From Knoellia subterranea KCTC 19937 (lineage in GTDB: Bacteria; Actinomycetota; Actinomycetes; Actinomycetales; Dermatophilaceae), in NCBI RefSeq assembly GCF_000768685.1, contig NZ_AVPK01000003.1, positions 1-64,000 of the forward strand: a stretch of 64,000 nt of DNA, in the 5' to 3' direction. The notes beneath the pieces are model-generated. The model saw nothing but the letters and a program-made list of their open reading frames with translations. It had not been told where the DNA came from and did no database searches. Position numbers and translations under genes: made by a program. Positions 17,053 through 25,847 of this stretch are shown one piece after another. The first letter of the stretch is position 1; each line of letters starts with the position of its first letter.

Positions 17053-18184
17053 GGACCGTTTCTCCTTCGGACTCTGGACCGTGGGGTGGCAGGGCGTTGA
17101 CGTCTTCGGGGGAGCCGTTCGGCCGCCCCTCGACCCGGCCGAGGCCGTGCACCGCCTGTCCGACCTGGGTGCGTGGGGCATCACGTTCCACGACGACGAC
17201 GTCATCCCGTTCGGCGCGTCCGTCCAGGAGCGGCTCAACCACCTCGCGCCCTTCCGCAAGGCGCTCGCGGACACGGGCCTCGTCGTGCCGATGGTGACGA
17301 CAAACCTGTTCTCCCACGCCGTTTTTCGCGACGGTGGGTTCACGAACAACGACCGAGACGTGCGCCGCTTCGCCATCGCCAAGGTCGCCGAGAACATCGA
17401 CCTCGCCGTCGAGCTCGGCGCGACGACGTTCGTCGCGTGGGGCGGCCGGGAAGGCGCCGAGTCGGGTGCGGCCAAGGACGTCCGGGCGGCGCTCGACCGC
17501 TACAAGGAGGCCTTCGACGTCCTCGGGTCCTATGTCCTCGAGCAGGGCTACGACCTCCGGTTCGCGCTCGAGCCCAAGCCCAACGAACCGCGCGGCGACA
17601 TCCTGCTCCCGACCATCGGGCACGCGCTCGCGTTCATCAACGAGCTCGAGCACCCCGAACTCGTCGGCCTCAACCCCGAGGTCGGGCACGAGGAGATGGC
17701 CGGGCTCAACTACGCGCACGGGATCGCCCAGGCGCTGTGGCACGGCAAGCTCTTCCACATCGATCTCAACGGTCAGCACGGGCCGCGCTTCGACCAGGAC
17801 CTGCGCTTCGGTGCCGGCAATGCGCGCGGTGCGTTCTGGACCGTCGACACCGTCGAGAACGGTGGCTACGACGGACCTCGGCACTTCGACTTCAAGCCGC
17901 CGCGCACCGAGGACATGGACGGTGTGTGGGCGTCGGCGGCCGGGTGCATGCGCAACTACCTGATCCTGCGCGAGAAGTCGCGGGCGTTCCGTTCGGACCC
18001 TGCGGTGCAGGAGGCGCTGCTCGCGGCCCGCCTCGACGAACTGGCCCATCCCACCCTGGGCGAGGGGGAGTCGTTGGCGGACCTCCGGGCGGAGGCCTTC
18101 GACGCGGATGCCGTCGCGGCGCGCGGGATGGCGTTCGAGGCTCTCGACCAGCTCGCGCTCGACCACCTCTACGGCGTGCGCTGA
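17009..18184 (+). CDS. xylA: Xylose isomerase
   Basis: 391 residues, the length of class I actinobacterial enzymes. Motifs: FGLWTVGW, the catalytic His in [23 protein letters not shown], metal ligands in [22 protein letters not shown] and [19 protein letters not shown]. It interconverts D-xylose and D-xylulose (also glucose/fructose) in the cytoplasm with two divalent metals. The ATG overlaps the ancestral stop of the upstream isomerase (ATGA). No xylulokinase or intact xylR is beside it; the locus looks partly decayed. Confidence 0.96.
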   Translation: MTTQASAPAYTPVREDRFSFGLWTVGWQGVDVFGGAVRPPLDPAEAVHRLSDLGAWGITFHDDDVIPFGASVQERLNHLAPFRKALADTGLVVPMVTTNLFSHAVFRDGGFTNNDRDVRRFAIAKVAENIDLAVELGATTFVAWGGREGAESGAAKDVRAALDRYKEAFDVLGSYVLEQGYDLRFALEPKPNEPRGDILLPTIGHALAFINELEHPELVGLNPEVGHEEMAGLNYAHGIAQALWHGKLFHIDLNGQHGPRFDQDLRFGAGNARGAFWTVDTVENGGYDGPRHFDFKPPRTEDMDGVWASAAGCMRNYLILREKSRAFRSDPAVQEALLAARLDELAHPTLGEGESLADLRAEAFDADAVAARGMAFEALDQLALDHLYGVR

Positions 18185-18195
18185 CCCCATCACTG

Positions 18196-18270
18196 CGACT
18201 TCTTGCCCAGTTGGGACACGTCGCGCGGGCCGAAGGCCCCCGCCGTGTGTCCCAACAGGGCAAGAAGTCG
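18196..18270. repeat. Long inverted repeat, ACTTCTTGC family, copy 2
   Basis: About 25-bp arms (18196-18220, 18246-18270) with two differences and an inner GGGCCGAAGGCCC hairpin. It lies after xylA and before the HerA-like gene, in terminator position. Confidence 0.9.
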
Positions 18271-18316
18271 TCCATGGGCCCGGCGCGACCACCGGCCCTC
18301 GCCTAGAGTTCCGAGG

Positions 18317-20029
18317 GTGACCGAGAACGTGACGCCAGAGCAGCCCGCCGCCGACGCCGCGGCAGCCCCCGCAGCCGAACCTGCCCCCGCCGAGGCTCCG
18401 GCCGAGACGCCCACCGAGGCCCCTGCGGCCGAAGCCCCTGCAGCCGAGGCGCCGAAGCAGGAGGAGGCGCCCAAGGAAGGTGCCGCCGGCAGCGCCCATC
18501 TCGACGAGATCCGCGCCGGCTATGCCTTCGACGGGCCGGCCCTCAACTTCGGTGCCGCCGTCATCGACGACACGGCCCACCCCGACGCGCAGGTGCAGAT
18601 CCCGCTGGCCGTCCTCAACCGGCACGGCCTCGTCGCAGGCGCCACGGGCACCGGCAAGACCAAAACCCTCCAGTTCATGGCCGAGCAGCTCAGCGGTCAG
18701 GGCGTCCCCGTCTTCCTCGCCGACATCAAGGGCGACCTCTCCGGCCTCGCGAGCCCTGGCGAAGCGAATGAAAAGCTGACCAGCCGCGCAACGTCGATCG
18801 GGCAGGACTGGCAGGCCACGGCATACCCGACGGAGTTCTTGTCCCTGGGTGGTCAGGGCAAGGGCGTCCCGATCCGTGCGACGATCACCGACTTCGGTCC
18901 GACGCTGCTGTCCAAGGTGTTGGGGCTCAACGACACTCAGGAGTCGAGCCTCGGTCTCGTCTTCCACTACGCCGACAAGAACGGCCTCGCGCTCCTCGAC
19001 CTCAAGGACCTGCGTGCCGTCATCCAGCACCTCGTCAGTGATGAGGGCAAGCCGGAGCTCAAGGCCCTCGGCGGCCTGTCGTCGGCCACGGCCGGCGTCA
19101 TCCTGCGCGAGCTCATCGCGTTCGAGGACCAGGGCGCCGACGCGTTCTTCGGTGAGCCGGCCTTCGACACCGCGGACCTGCTGCGCACGACGGCCGACGG
19201 CAAGGGACTTGTCACCTGCCTCGAGCTGCCCGGCGTGCAGGACCGCCCGGCGCTGTTCTCGACGTTCCTCATGTGGATGCTCGCCGACCTCTTCCACGAC
19301 CTCCCCGAGGTGGGCGATGTCGACAAGCCCAAGCTCGTCTTCTTCTTCGACGAGGCGCACCTGCTCTTCGCCGACGCGAGCAAGGCCTTCCAGGAGGCCA
19401 TCGAGCAGACCGTGCGGCTCATCCGCTCCAAGGGCGTCGGCGTCTTCTTCGTGACGCAGTCGCCTCGCGACGTGCCCGCCGGTGTCCTCGGACAGCTCGG
19501 CAACCGGGTGCAGCACGCCCTGCGCGCCTTCACGCCCGATGACGCCAAGGCGCTCAAGTCGGCGGTCAAGACCTATCCGCACACGCAGTACGACCTGGAG
19601 AAGCTCCTCACCTCGCTCGGCACCGGTGAAGCCGTCGTGACGGTGCTGTCCGAGAAGGGTGCACCGACGCCGGTGGCGTGGACGCGCATGCGTGCCCCTC
19701 AGTCGCTCATGGCGCCGTCGCCCGACGCACTCATCGACCAGACCATCGCCGCCTCGTCCATCGCGGGCAAGTACGCCGCGGTCGCCGATCGAGAGTCGGC
19801 CTACGAGAAGCTCGCCGCCCGAGTGCAGGCGACGACCCCGGCCGCCGCCGAGGCGCCCAAGGCGTCGCCCGCTCCGACTGCCGCGAAGAAGACCGCCGCA
19901 CCCAAGGAGGACCCGGGCTTCGTCGAGCAGGTCGTGAAGTCGAGCGCCTTCAAGTCGGCGCTGCGCTCTGCCGGCACGGTCATCGGCCGCGAGATCACCC
20001 GCTCGATCTTCGGCACCCGCCGCCGCTGA
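18317..20029 (+). CDS. HerA-like ATPase/helicase (DUF853)
   Basis: 570 residues. A 60-residue Ala/Pro/Glu low-complexity leader precedes a RecA-type ATPase: Walker A GATGTGKT at 108-115, DIKGDLSGLA, Walker B LVFFFDEAHLLF, the sensor FFVTQSPRDVP and an HTQYDLEKLLTSLGTGEA arginine-finger region. A second Ala/Pro/Lys linker near residue 515 leads to a short C-terminal helix. DUF853 proteins are hexameric DNA-translocase relatives of HerA/FtsK; the cell role is unknown. The GTG has no Shine-Dalgarno site and lies 7 nt after TAGAGT, so it is probably leaderless. Confidence 0.9.
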   Translation: MTENVTPEQPAADAAAAPAAEPAPAEAPAETPTEAPAAEAPAAEAPKQEEAPKEGAAGSAHLDEIRAGYAFDGPALNFGAAVIDDTAHPDAQVQIPLAVLNRHGLVAGATGTGKTKTLQFMAEQLSGQGVPVFLADIKGDLSGLASPGEANEKLTSRATSIGQDWQATAYPTEFLSLGGQGKGVPIRATITDFGPTLLSKVLGLNDTQESSLGLVFHYADKNGLALLDLKDLRAVIQHLVSDEGKPELKALGGLSSATAGVILRELIAFEDQGADAFFGEPAFDTADLLRTTADGKGLVTCLELPGVQDRPALFSTFLMWMLADLFHDLPEVGDVDKPKLVFFFDEAHLLFADASKAFQEAIEQTVRLIRSKGVGVFFVTQSPRDVPAGVLGQLGNRVQHALRAFTPDDAKALKSAVKTYPHTQYDLEKLLTSLGTGEAVVTVLSEKGAPTPVAWTRMRAPQSLMAPSPDALIDQTIAASSIAGKYAAVADRESAYEKLAARVQATTPAAAEAPKASPAPTAAKKTAAPKEDPGFVEQVVKSSAFKSALRSAGTVIGREITRSIFGTRRR

Positions 20030-20063
20030 TTTCTGCGCCGGTCGCGCGACCGGTGCACAGCCT

Positions 20064-20103
20064 GACGACCGGCGCTCGCATGCGGGCGCCGGTCGTCATT
20101 GTT
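20064..20103 (+). terminator. Bidirectional terminator
   Basis: Perfect 12-bp stem (GACGACCGGCGC / GCGCCGGTCGTC), 10-nt loop, then ATTGTTT. It separates the HerA-like gene from the convergent small genes. Confidence 0.85.
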
Positions 20104-20129
20104 TGCGCCGGTGGTGCCCGATGCGTCGG

Positions 20130-20525
20130 TCAGAGTGTGAGGAGCGCGGTCGCGTAGGCGTACTCGACGTCCTCGTCGGTGACGGTATGCCGGGTGCCCT
20201 CGCTCCCGGCATACGTCACCTCCCAGCCCGCCTCGGTTCGGACCAGCGACTCCAGCCGGTCTCCGAGGAGCGCGCGGAGCTGGTCCTCGCGGGGGAGCCA
20301 CAGCGCCTGGTCGAGGCTCACCGAGTCCAGCGCCCACTCGGTCGTCCCGTTGAAGCCGAGGACGGTCTGCTCCCCGAAGGTCTGGGGTTCGACGGTGAGC
20401 TGGCTGACCCAGAACACCTCACCGGTGAGCAGTTCTGCGTCGACGACGAAGCGGTCGCCGGGTGCGGGCTGCCAGAGCAGGCCGGCCTCGTGGGCGAGAC
20501 GACGCGCGAGCTCGATCGTGATCAT
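20130..20525 (-). CDS. Conserved hypothetical protein
   Basis: 131 residues starting MITIELARRLAHEAGLLW, with a GDRFVVDAELLTGEVFWVSQLTVEP segment and an acidic C-terminal helix (TDEDVEYAYATALL). No signal peptide or membrane segment; probably cytoplasmic. Relatives in actinobacteria are sometimes named pilus assembly CpaE-like, but no ATPase or pilus motif is present. It starts 5 bp after the upstream membrane-protein gene and is probably cotranscribed with it. Confidence 0.75.
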   Translation of the reverse strand: MITIELARRLAHEAGLLWQPAPGDRFVVDAELLTGEVFWVSQLTVEPQTFGEQTVLGFNGTTEWALDSVSLDQALWLPREDQLRALLGDRLESLVRTEAGWEVTYAGSEGTRHTVTDEDVEYAYATALLTL

Positions 20526-20530
20526 CCGGC

Positions 20531-20983
20531 TCACGCGCCCCGGCGACGGCGCATTCGCAGGCGGAAGCCGTCCAGTGGGTAGGGGAAGAGCCGTCCGGAT
20601 GCGGCCGTCCACACTGCGGCGATGGCAAATGTTGCGACCCACAGGCCCGCGATCCAGCCGGCAGCCGTGCCGACGAGGTCATCGAAGCCAGCGCTGAGGA
20701 GCCCCAGACAGGTCACTGCAAGGACGGCGAGGCCCTTCATGAAGAATCGCCAGGCTGCGGCTCCGGCGTCCAGAACCAGCGGACGACCGTCGAAGTGCGC
20801 CAGCAGGTGGATGATGCAGGCGATCGGGAAGAGTGGCCCGATGAAGCTCGGGGCGAGCTGGACGAGCCCCGCGAGATAGCGGCCATCCGTGGTCCACGTG
20901 AAGCGCAGGCGTGGCGCGGCCTCCACGGGTGCGTTCGCCACAGTGCGCCCGAGGGTGTCCTGAAGGAACGGTCCATTGCCCAC
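20531..20983 (-). CDS. Small membrane protein of unknown function
   Basis: 150 residues with three likely membrane helices (FIGPLFPIACIIHLLAHF, FMKGLAVLAVTCLGLLSAG and GWIAGLWVATFAIAAVW) and a basic C-terminus rich in Arg. No family is recognised. The GTG start is supported by a TACCCT box 6 nt upstream, the leaderless pattern, and by near identity of this start region to that of the AEC gene at 22041. First gene of a two-gene unit. Confidence 0.7.
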   Translation of the reverse strand: MGNGPFLQDTLGRTVANAPVEAAPRLRFTWTTDGRYLAGLVQLAPSFIGPLFPIACIIHLLAHFDGRPLVLDAGAAAWRFFMKGLAVLAVTCLGLLSAGFDDLVGTAAGWIAGLWVATFAIAAVWTAASGRLFPYPLDGFRLRMRRRRGA

Positions 20984-21031
20984 CCGGTCAGGGTAGTTCG
21001 CCCGGTCGTGTCGTCGTGCGTCCCGCCGAGA

Positions 21032-21089
21032 CGACCATTTGCACTCGAGGCGACCACTTCGAGGTGGTCGTTTCGAGTGCAACTGGTCG
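21032..21089. repeat. Inverted repeat, CGACCA family, copy 1
   Basis: Arms of about 27 nt with four mismatches around a short loop. Each arm itself carries two CGACCA words. A closely related, better paired copy lies at 43669-43732. It sits upstream of the small membrane-protein gene and downstream of the AEC gene. Confidence 0.85.
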
Positions 21090-21117
21090 ATTCGCGCCGT
21101 GGACGGACCGCAGAGGG

Positions 21118-22041
21118 TCAGCCGAGGAGGGCAGCGATGAGCAGGATCACCGGCACCGAACCCATCGTCGTAATGAGGATCGTGTCGCGGGCCAGCACTG
21201 TCGCCCGGTCGTAGCGGGTCGCGTGGACGAAGATGTTCTGCGCCGTGGGCAGCGCCGACGTCACGACGATGGCGAGCAGAGCGTGACCCTCGACGCCGAG
21301 CGCGAAGCGAGCCACGGCATACGCGACAAGGGGTTGGACGATCAGCTTGAGGAGTGACGTCGTCGCCAACTCGGCCACGGAGCCAGCGGCACCCAGCCCG
21401 GGGCCCAGCCGCAACGCGATGCCATACGCGATGAGCATCGCCGGCACGGCCACCCCACCCAACAGCTCGAGCGGCGCCCCCACGAAGTCCGGCAGGGTCC
21501 ATCCCGTCACGGACAGCAGCACGCCGATCAACGAGCCGACGGTGAGCGGATTGCGGAACGGCCGGGTGACGAGCTGGACGAACGACGGAGACCGCCCCAG
21601 CGCGTCAGCATCCAACACTGCCAACGCAATCGGCTGCAGGACGATGAGCTGGAGCAGCAGCGTCGGCGCCACGAGCGCGGCGTCGCCGAGGACATAGCTC
21701 GCCACCGGGATGCCGAGGTTTCCTGCATTGACGTATGCCGCGGAGAGGGCTCCGATCGTTCCCTCACCGAGGCGTCGGTGCCAGAGAAAGCGGGCGCACG
21801 CGGCATAGATCGCGACGGGCACCAGCACCCCGGCTGTCGTGGCGACAAGGTTTGCTGACAGGACGTTGTGCACGTCGGCGCGGCTCAGCGTCATGACCAT
21901 GAGCGCCGGCGAGCCGACGAAGAACGCCACCTGCGACAGGACACGTTGGGCGGTCAGGTCGACGATGCGCAGGTGCGCCAGGAGTGCTCCGACGGCGATG
22001 ACGACGCCGATCGTCGCGAACCCGGTGAAGACTCCCTTCAC
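21118..22041 (-). CDS. AEC-family transporter
   Basis: 307 residues with about ten hydrophobic helices in the 5+5 pattern of auxin-efflux-carrier family proteins, including the family-typical NAGNLGIPVASYVLGD stretch and a C-terminal half with VVTSALPTAQNIFVHATRY. AEC carriers move organic acids or related anions; the substrate is unknown. GTG start 9 bp after the propionyl-CoA synthetase stop, with TAGCCT 6 nt upstream, so it may be both read through and separately leaderless. Pairing with PrpE hints at a short-chain acid, which is inference. Confidence 0.88.
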   Translation of the reverse strand: MKGVFTGFATIGVVIAVGALLAHLRIVDLTAQRVLSQVAFFVGSPALMVMTLSRADVHNVLSANLVATTAGVLVPVAIYAACARFLWHRRLGEGTIGALSAAYVNAGNLGIPVASYVLGDAALVAPTLLLQLIVLQPIALAVLDADALGRSPSFVQLVTRPFRNPLTVGSLIGVLLSVTGWTLPDFVGAPLELLGGVAVPAMLIAYGIALRLGPGLGAAGSVAELATTSLLKLIVQPLVAYAVARFALGVEGHALLAIVVTSALPTAQNIFVHATRYDRATVLARDTILITTMGSVPVILLIAALLG

Positions 22042-22050
22042 CCGGTCAGG

Positions 22051-23961
22051 CTATGCGTCGGGCCGCAGCACCGGCTTCAGGGTCTCGAGGACTGACGCGT
22101 CCTCGATCGTCCCGGGGACGGTGGGGACGCGGCCGTCGGCGATCTCCCGCATCGTCTTGCGCAGGATCTTGCCGGAACGGGTCTTGGGGAGCGCCGCGAC
22201 GACGTCGACCTGGCGCAGCGCGGCAACGGCTCCGACCTCGTCGCGCACCCGTTGGACCAGTTCGGCGCAAATGCGTTGTGTCGCAGCCTCGCTCGTGTCG
22301 ACACCGCCCTTGAGGACGACCAATCCACGGGGGAGTTGGCCCTTGAGTTCGTCCGCCACGCCGATGACCGCACACTCGGCGACGTCGGGGTGGCCGGCCA
22401 GGGCTGCCTCGATCGACCCGGTCGAAAGCCGGTGTCCCGCAACGTTCAACACGTCGTCGGTGCGGCCCATGACGAAGAGGTAGCCGTCCTCGTCGACCAG
22501 CCCGCCGTCCCCCGTGGCGTAGTGGCCGGGATACGTCGACAGGTAGCCATCGACATAGCGCTCGTCGTCACCCCACAACGTCGGCAGCGTCCCCGGAGGA
22601 AGCGGCAGCCGGATGGCGATGGCGCCCTCCTCGCCCGCCGGCAGAGGTGCACCGGTCTCGTCGAGGATGGACACGGCATACCCCGGCATCGGGACCGACG
22701 GCGAACCCGCCTTGATCGGCAGCGGTTGCAGCCCACGGGGATTCGCCGCGATCGGCCATCCGGTCTCGGTCTGCCACCAGTTGTCGACGACGGGCACGCC
22801 GAGGACCGACGTGGCCCACTCATAGGTGTCGGGGTCGAGCCGTTCACCCGCGAGGAACACGGTCTCGAGCGACGAGATGTCGTGCTGCGCCACCAGCTCA
22901 CCGCGCGGGTCCTCGCGCTTGATCGCGCGATAGGCCGTGGGCGCCGTGAACATCGCCTTCACGCGGTGCTCGGCGATGACCCTCCAGAATGCGCCGGCAT
23001 CGGGTGTGCCGACCGGTTTCCCTTCGTAGAGAACGGTGGTCGCGCCCGTGAGCAGTGGCGCGTAGACGATGTAGGAGTGGCCGACGACCCACCCGACGTC
23101 ACTCGCGGTGAACCACACGTCGCCCGGGTCGATGCCATAGATGTTGCCCATCGACCAGCGCAGTGCGACCGCGTGACCACCGTTGTCGCGCACGATCCCC
23201 TTGGGGCGGCCGGTCGTGCCGGACGTGTAGAGGATGTAGAGCGGGTCGGTCGCCGCGACCTCGACGCAGTCGACGGGTTCGGCATCCGCGACGAGCTCGT
23301 CCCACGTCATCTCCTCCCACTCCGTGTCGCGCTCGCCGACGGCGGCCACGGCCTGCTCGCGCTGGAACACGACGACGGACTCGGGCTTGTGGGTGCTCCG
23401 GTCGAGGGCGGCGTCGAGCATCGGCTTGTACTCGACCACGCGGCTCGGCTCGATCCCGCAGCTCGCCGCGACAACAACCTTGGGCTGTGCGTCCTCGATC
23501 CTGGCCGCGAGCTCGGCCGGCGCGAACCCGCCGAACACGACCGAGTGGATGGCGCCGAGCCTCGCGCAGGCCAGCATCGCGACGACGGCCTCGGGCACCA
23601 TCGGCATGTAGATGACGACGCGATCGCCCTTCTCGACCCCGAGGCTCGCCAACGCACCGGCGAACGTCGCCACGCGAGCCAGCAGGCCGGCATACGTGAT
23701 CGTCTCTGTGGTTCCGGTGACGGGACTGTCGTGGATGAGCGCGGGCTGCTCGCCGCGGCCGTCGCGCACGTGCCGGTCGAGCGCGTTGAAGCACGTGTTG
23801 AGGCTCGCGCCGGTGAACCAGCGGTGCAGCGGCGCGTTCGAGCTGTCGAGGATCGTCGTGGGGGGAGTGATCCATTCGATCGCCTTGGCGGCCTCGCTCC
23901 AGAAGGCGTCCGGTTGCTCGATCGACTGCCGGTATGCCGGCGTGTACGCGTCCGTGGTCAT
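22051..23961 (-). CDS. prpE: Propionyl-CoA synthetase (PrpE type)
   Basis: 636 residues, acyl-adenylate-forming family. The N-terminus (YRQSIEQPDAFWSEAAKAIEW, LHRWFTGASLNTCFNALDRH) matches PrpE better than AcsA. Core motifs: nucleotide loop YTSGTTGRPKG, WWQTETGWPI, YATGD, and the acetylation-controlled catalytic lysine in PKTRSGKILRK. It activates propionate (perhaps acetate) to the CoA ester. Two ATGs, 23970 and 23961, are possible; neither has a good ribosome site. AEC transporter gene follows in the same unit. Confidence 0.92.
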   Translation of the reverse strand: MTTDAYTPAYRQSIEQPDAFWSEAAKAIEWITPPTTILDSSNAPLHRWFTGASLNTCFNALDRHVRDGRGEQPALIHDSPVTGTTETITYAGLLARVATFAGALASLGVEKGDRVVIYMPMVPEAVVAMLACARLGAIHSVVFGGFAPAELAARIEDAQPKVVVAASCGIEPSRVVEYKPMLDAALDRSTHKPESVVVFQREQAVAAVGERDTEWEEMTWDELVADAEPVDCVEVAATDPLYILYTSGTTGRPKGIVRDNGGHAVALRWSMGNIYGIDPGDVWFTASDVGWVVGHSYIVYAPLLTGATTVLYEGKPVGTPDAGAFWRVIAEHRVKAMFTAPTAYRAIKREDPRGELVAQHDISSLETVFLAGERLDPDTYEWATSVLGVPVVDNWWQTETGWPIAANPRGLQPLPIKAGSPSVPMPGYAVSILDETGAPLPAGEEGAIAIRLPLPPGTLPTLWGDDERYVDGYLSTYPGHYATGDGGLVDEDGYLFVMGRTDDVLNVAGHRLSTGSIEAALAGHPDVAECAVIGVADELKGQLPRGLVVLKGGVDTSEAATQRICAELVQRVRDEVGAVAALRQVDVVAALPKTRSGKILRKTMREIADGRVPTVPGTIEDASVLETLKPVLRPDA

Positions 23962-24061
23962 GTCGCCCATCGTCGTGGTTGGCTCTCGCGGCGGCCAGAG
24001 CTTCGACGAGTGGCGAGACGAGCGGCGGCGAGACTGCGGCGAGCGGATCGGTGGGTGGGCG

Positions 24062-24427
24062 TCACCAGTTGGCGGCCTGGGTGAGGCAGAACGGGTGGCC
24101 GCTCGGGTCGAGCAGGACGCGCCAAGTCTCGCCCGGCTGCTCGTCGGGGAGTGTGGCACCGAGGTCGACGCACTGCTGGGCCGCCGCGTCGAGGTCGTCG
24201 ACGGCGAGGTCGAGGTGGAACTGCTTGCTGCCGTGCTCGTTCGGCCAGCCCGGTGCCTCGTGGTCGGGGAGTGTGCCGAAGCCGAGGGCGTGGTCGGGGC
24301 CGGTGAGCATCGCGTAGCCGTCGGCGTCGTGCGCGATGTCCCAGCCGAGGACGGCGTGCCAGAAGGCAGCGTCGCGGCTCGCGTCGGAGCTGTCGAGGGT
24401 GAGCATCTTGAGGGTGGCGACGGGCAT
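24062..24427 (-). CDS. VOC (glyoxalase-like) family protein
   Basis: 121 residues, a two-repeat beta-alpha-beta-beta-beta VOC domain: LTLDSSDASRDAAFWHAVLGWDI, HLDLAVDDLDAAAQQCVDLGA and RVLLDPSGHPFCLTQ. The spaced His and Glu/Asp residues could bind a metal. The function (dioxygenase, resistance or lyase) cannot be assigned. AGGAG precedes the ATG. It is divergent from an AraC-type regulator 69 bp away that may control it. Confidence 0.85.
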   Translation of the reverse strand: MPVATLKMLTLDSSDASRDAAFWHAVLGWDIAHDADGYAMLTGPDHALGFGTLPDHEAPGWPNEHGSKQFHLDLAVDDLDAAAQQCVDLGATLPDEQPGETWRVLLDPSGHPFCLTQAANW

Positions 24428-24434
24428 GGTGACT

Positions 24435-24455
24435 CCTGGTCCTGTCCTGGTCCTG
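24435..24455. repeat. Direct repeat in the VOC-AraC intergenic region
   Basis: CCTGGTCCTG occurs twice with an 11-bp period, one helical turn, just upstream of the VOC gene and overlapping its ribosome site. This is a plausible AraC-type binding site, though low complexity could also explain it. Confidence 0.4.
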
Positions 24456-24496
24456 GCTGGTCGGGTGATGTCACCGAGCCTGTCTAGGGTGGGCGT

Positions 24497-25369
24497 GTGC
24501 CGGATAGGACAAACCCGCCAAGGGCCGAGGCGACGGCAACGTTTGCCGGGATCCTGCGACCGGAGCAGCTCGCGGACTACGTGCAGTTGCGGCGCTGGCC
24601 GGCGTCGGAGCGGGTGTCGCGGTGGGTCGAGAACCACTGGTCGCTGCGATGGGACCTGCCCGAAGGGGTGTCGTTCTCGAGCGAGGTCATCCCGCACCCG
24701 ACGTGTTCGCTCACGGTCGAGCGCGGTGACCACCCGCGGCCAGGACTGGCCGACCTGGGCGGTGAGTCGGTAGTGGTGACAGGGGTCGTCACGAGGCGCT
24801 TCGACGTCGAGGTCCGCGGGTGGGGGAGGGTGGCCGGGGTGCGCTTTCGGCCGGGAGGGCTGGCGGCGCTCACGGGACGGTCGGCGCGCGACTGGACCGA
24901 TCGGACGGTGGCTGCGTCGGGGATCGTGCCGCCTGGGATCGTCCGGGCGCTCGCGGCGATCGACCTCGATGGAGGTGACGCGGCGGGGGAGCAGGGGATG
25001 GCTGCGGTCGAGGCGGCCTTCCCCGACGGGCCCGCCGCGCGCATCGACGCCCGCTACGAGCGGGTGTTGAGCGTCGTGTCCGACATGCTCGAGGACCATG
25101 CCCTCGTCGGTGTCGCGGACCTCGAACGGCGGCACCACGTGTCGTCGCGGACGCTTCAGCGCGACTTCCTCGACTACGTCGGGGCCGGGCCCAAGTGGGT
25201 GCTCGGGCGCTACCGCATGCACGATGTCGTGGAGGCGCTGGACGGCGGATGGGACGGGCCGCTCACCGAGCTGGCGGCGCGCTTCGGCTGGTACGACCAG
25301 GCGCATTTCACTCGCGACTTCACCGCGCTCGTGGGCATGCCGCCGAGTCGGTACGTCCGTCGCGACTGA
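24497..25369 (+). CDS. AraC-family transcriptional regulator
   Basis: 290 residues. The N-terminal half is a DUF6597-like ligand domain with the RFRPGGLAALTGRSA motif; the C-terminal ~100 residues hold two HTH motifs of AraC type (VADLERRHHVSSRTLQRDFLDYVG, and LAARFGWYDQAHFTRDFTALVGMPPSRY). The GTG lies 6 nt after TAGGGT and has no Shine-Dalgarno site, so it is probably leaderless. It likely regulates itself and the divergent VOC gene. Confidence 0.9.
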   Translation: MPDRTNPPRAEATATFAGILRPEQLADYVQLRRWPASERVSRWVENHWSLRWDLPEGVSFSSEVIPHPTCSLTVERGDHPRPGLADLGGESVVVTGVVTRRFDVEVRGWGRVAGVRFRPGGLAALTGRSARDWTDRTVAASGIVPPGIVRALAAIDLDGGDAAGEQGMAAVEAAFPDGPAARIDARYERVLSVVSDMLEDHALVGVADLERRHHVSSRTLQRDFLDYVGAGPKWVLGRYRMHDVVEALDGGWDGPLTELAARFGWYDQAHFTRDFTALVGMPPSRYVRRD

Positions 25370-25412
25370 CCGGATTTCGTGGCGCCGATCCGCTCGGGTA
25401 ACCTCCTCCGTT

Positions 25413-25500
25413 GGAGGATTCGCATAGTGGCCTAGTGCGCACGCTTGGAAAGCGTGTTGGGTTAACGCCCTCAGGGGTTCGAATCCCCTATCCTCCGCCA
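25413..25500 (+). tRNA. tRNA-Ser (anticodon GGA)
   Basis: Acceptor GGAGGAT pairs with ATCCTCC; the anticodon loop TTGGAAA gives GGA for UCC/UCU. A long serine variable arm (TTGGGTTAACGCCCTCA) precedes T arm GGGGTTCGAATCCCC. The CCA end is encoded. A TAACCT box ends 8 nt upstream. Confidence 0.97.
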
Positions 25501-25504
25501 GCCG

Positions 25505-25534
25505 AAGGGCCCCGACCACGCGTCGGGGCCCTTT
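25505..25534 (+). terminator. tRNA-Ser terminator
   Basis: Perfect 12-bp stem (AAGGGCCCCGAC / GTCGGGGCCCTT) with a 5-nt loop, followed by a short T tract, 4 bp after the tRNA. Confidence 0.88.
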
Positions 25535-25548
25535 GCGTCTCCCACTCC

Positions 25549-25648
25549 TTGCGCTGTTGGGACCTGTGGTGTGCGACTTCTTGCCCGGTTGGGACGTGCT
25601 CGATCGGCCGTAGGCCTCCCTCGCGTGTCCCAACCGGGCAAGAAGTCG
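25549..25648. repeat. Long inverted repeat, ACTTCTTGC family, copy 3 plus a half copy
   Basis: The full element is 25574-25648 with about 25-bp arms and an inner GGCCGTAGGCC hairpin. Directly before it, 25549-25566 repeats part of one arm (CTTGCGCTGTTGGGACCT), closest to the copy at 15116, as if a second element had been inserted or partly deleted. The rest of 25649-25751 shows no gene. Confidence 0.88.
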
Positions 25649-25751
25649 ATCCCGCAGAACCGGCCCGGCTGCGAGTCGAGCCCTTCGCAATCCCCGGGCC
25701 GGGCACATATGGGATCGCTCGACGTGGTGCGAAGTGACCACCCGGTACCTG

Positions 25752-25825
25752 TTGCGCGGACCATGCTCTGTGGCTAAGTTCCACTATCAAGAGCCAGCGC
25801 GTGAAATGTTCACACCGTTGTGAAC
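25752..25825 (+). promoter_or_regulatory. Putative nagZ promoter and operator
   Basis: TTGCGC (25752) and TAAGTT (25775) are spaced by 17 bp. Downstream, at 25808-25825, is the inverted repeat GTTCACA-CCGT-TGTGAAC, placed where a repressor would block transcription of the recycling genes. A TTCACA half-site also lies next to the murQ -35 box (31801). Binding by the RpiR-type regulator encoded in the cluster is a guess. Confidence 0.5.
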
Positions 25826-25847
25826 CCCGATGAATCGGAGATCCCTG

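Noticed and set aside
16850-19582. A minus-strand open frame of about 910 codons opposite xylA and the HerA-like gene, and a similar 847-codon frame at 56183-58726 opposite ponA
   Set aside because: They lie exactly opposite well-supported genes, are Arg/Gly/Val-rich without motifs, and are the usual antisense shadows of high-G+C genes.
25413-25648. tRNA-Ser as an integration site with attL/attR
   Set aside because: No integrase, no second copy of the tRNA 3' end and no phage genes are present; the repeats after it belong to a palindrome family found elsewhere.
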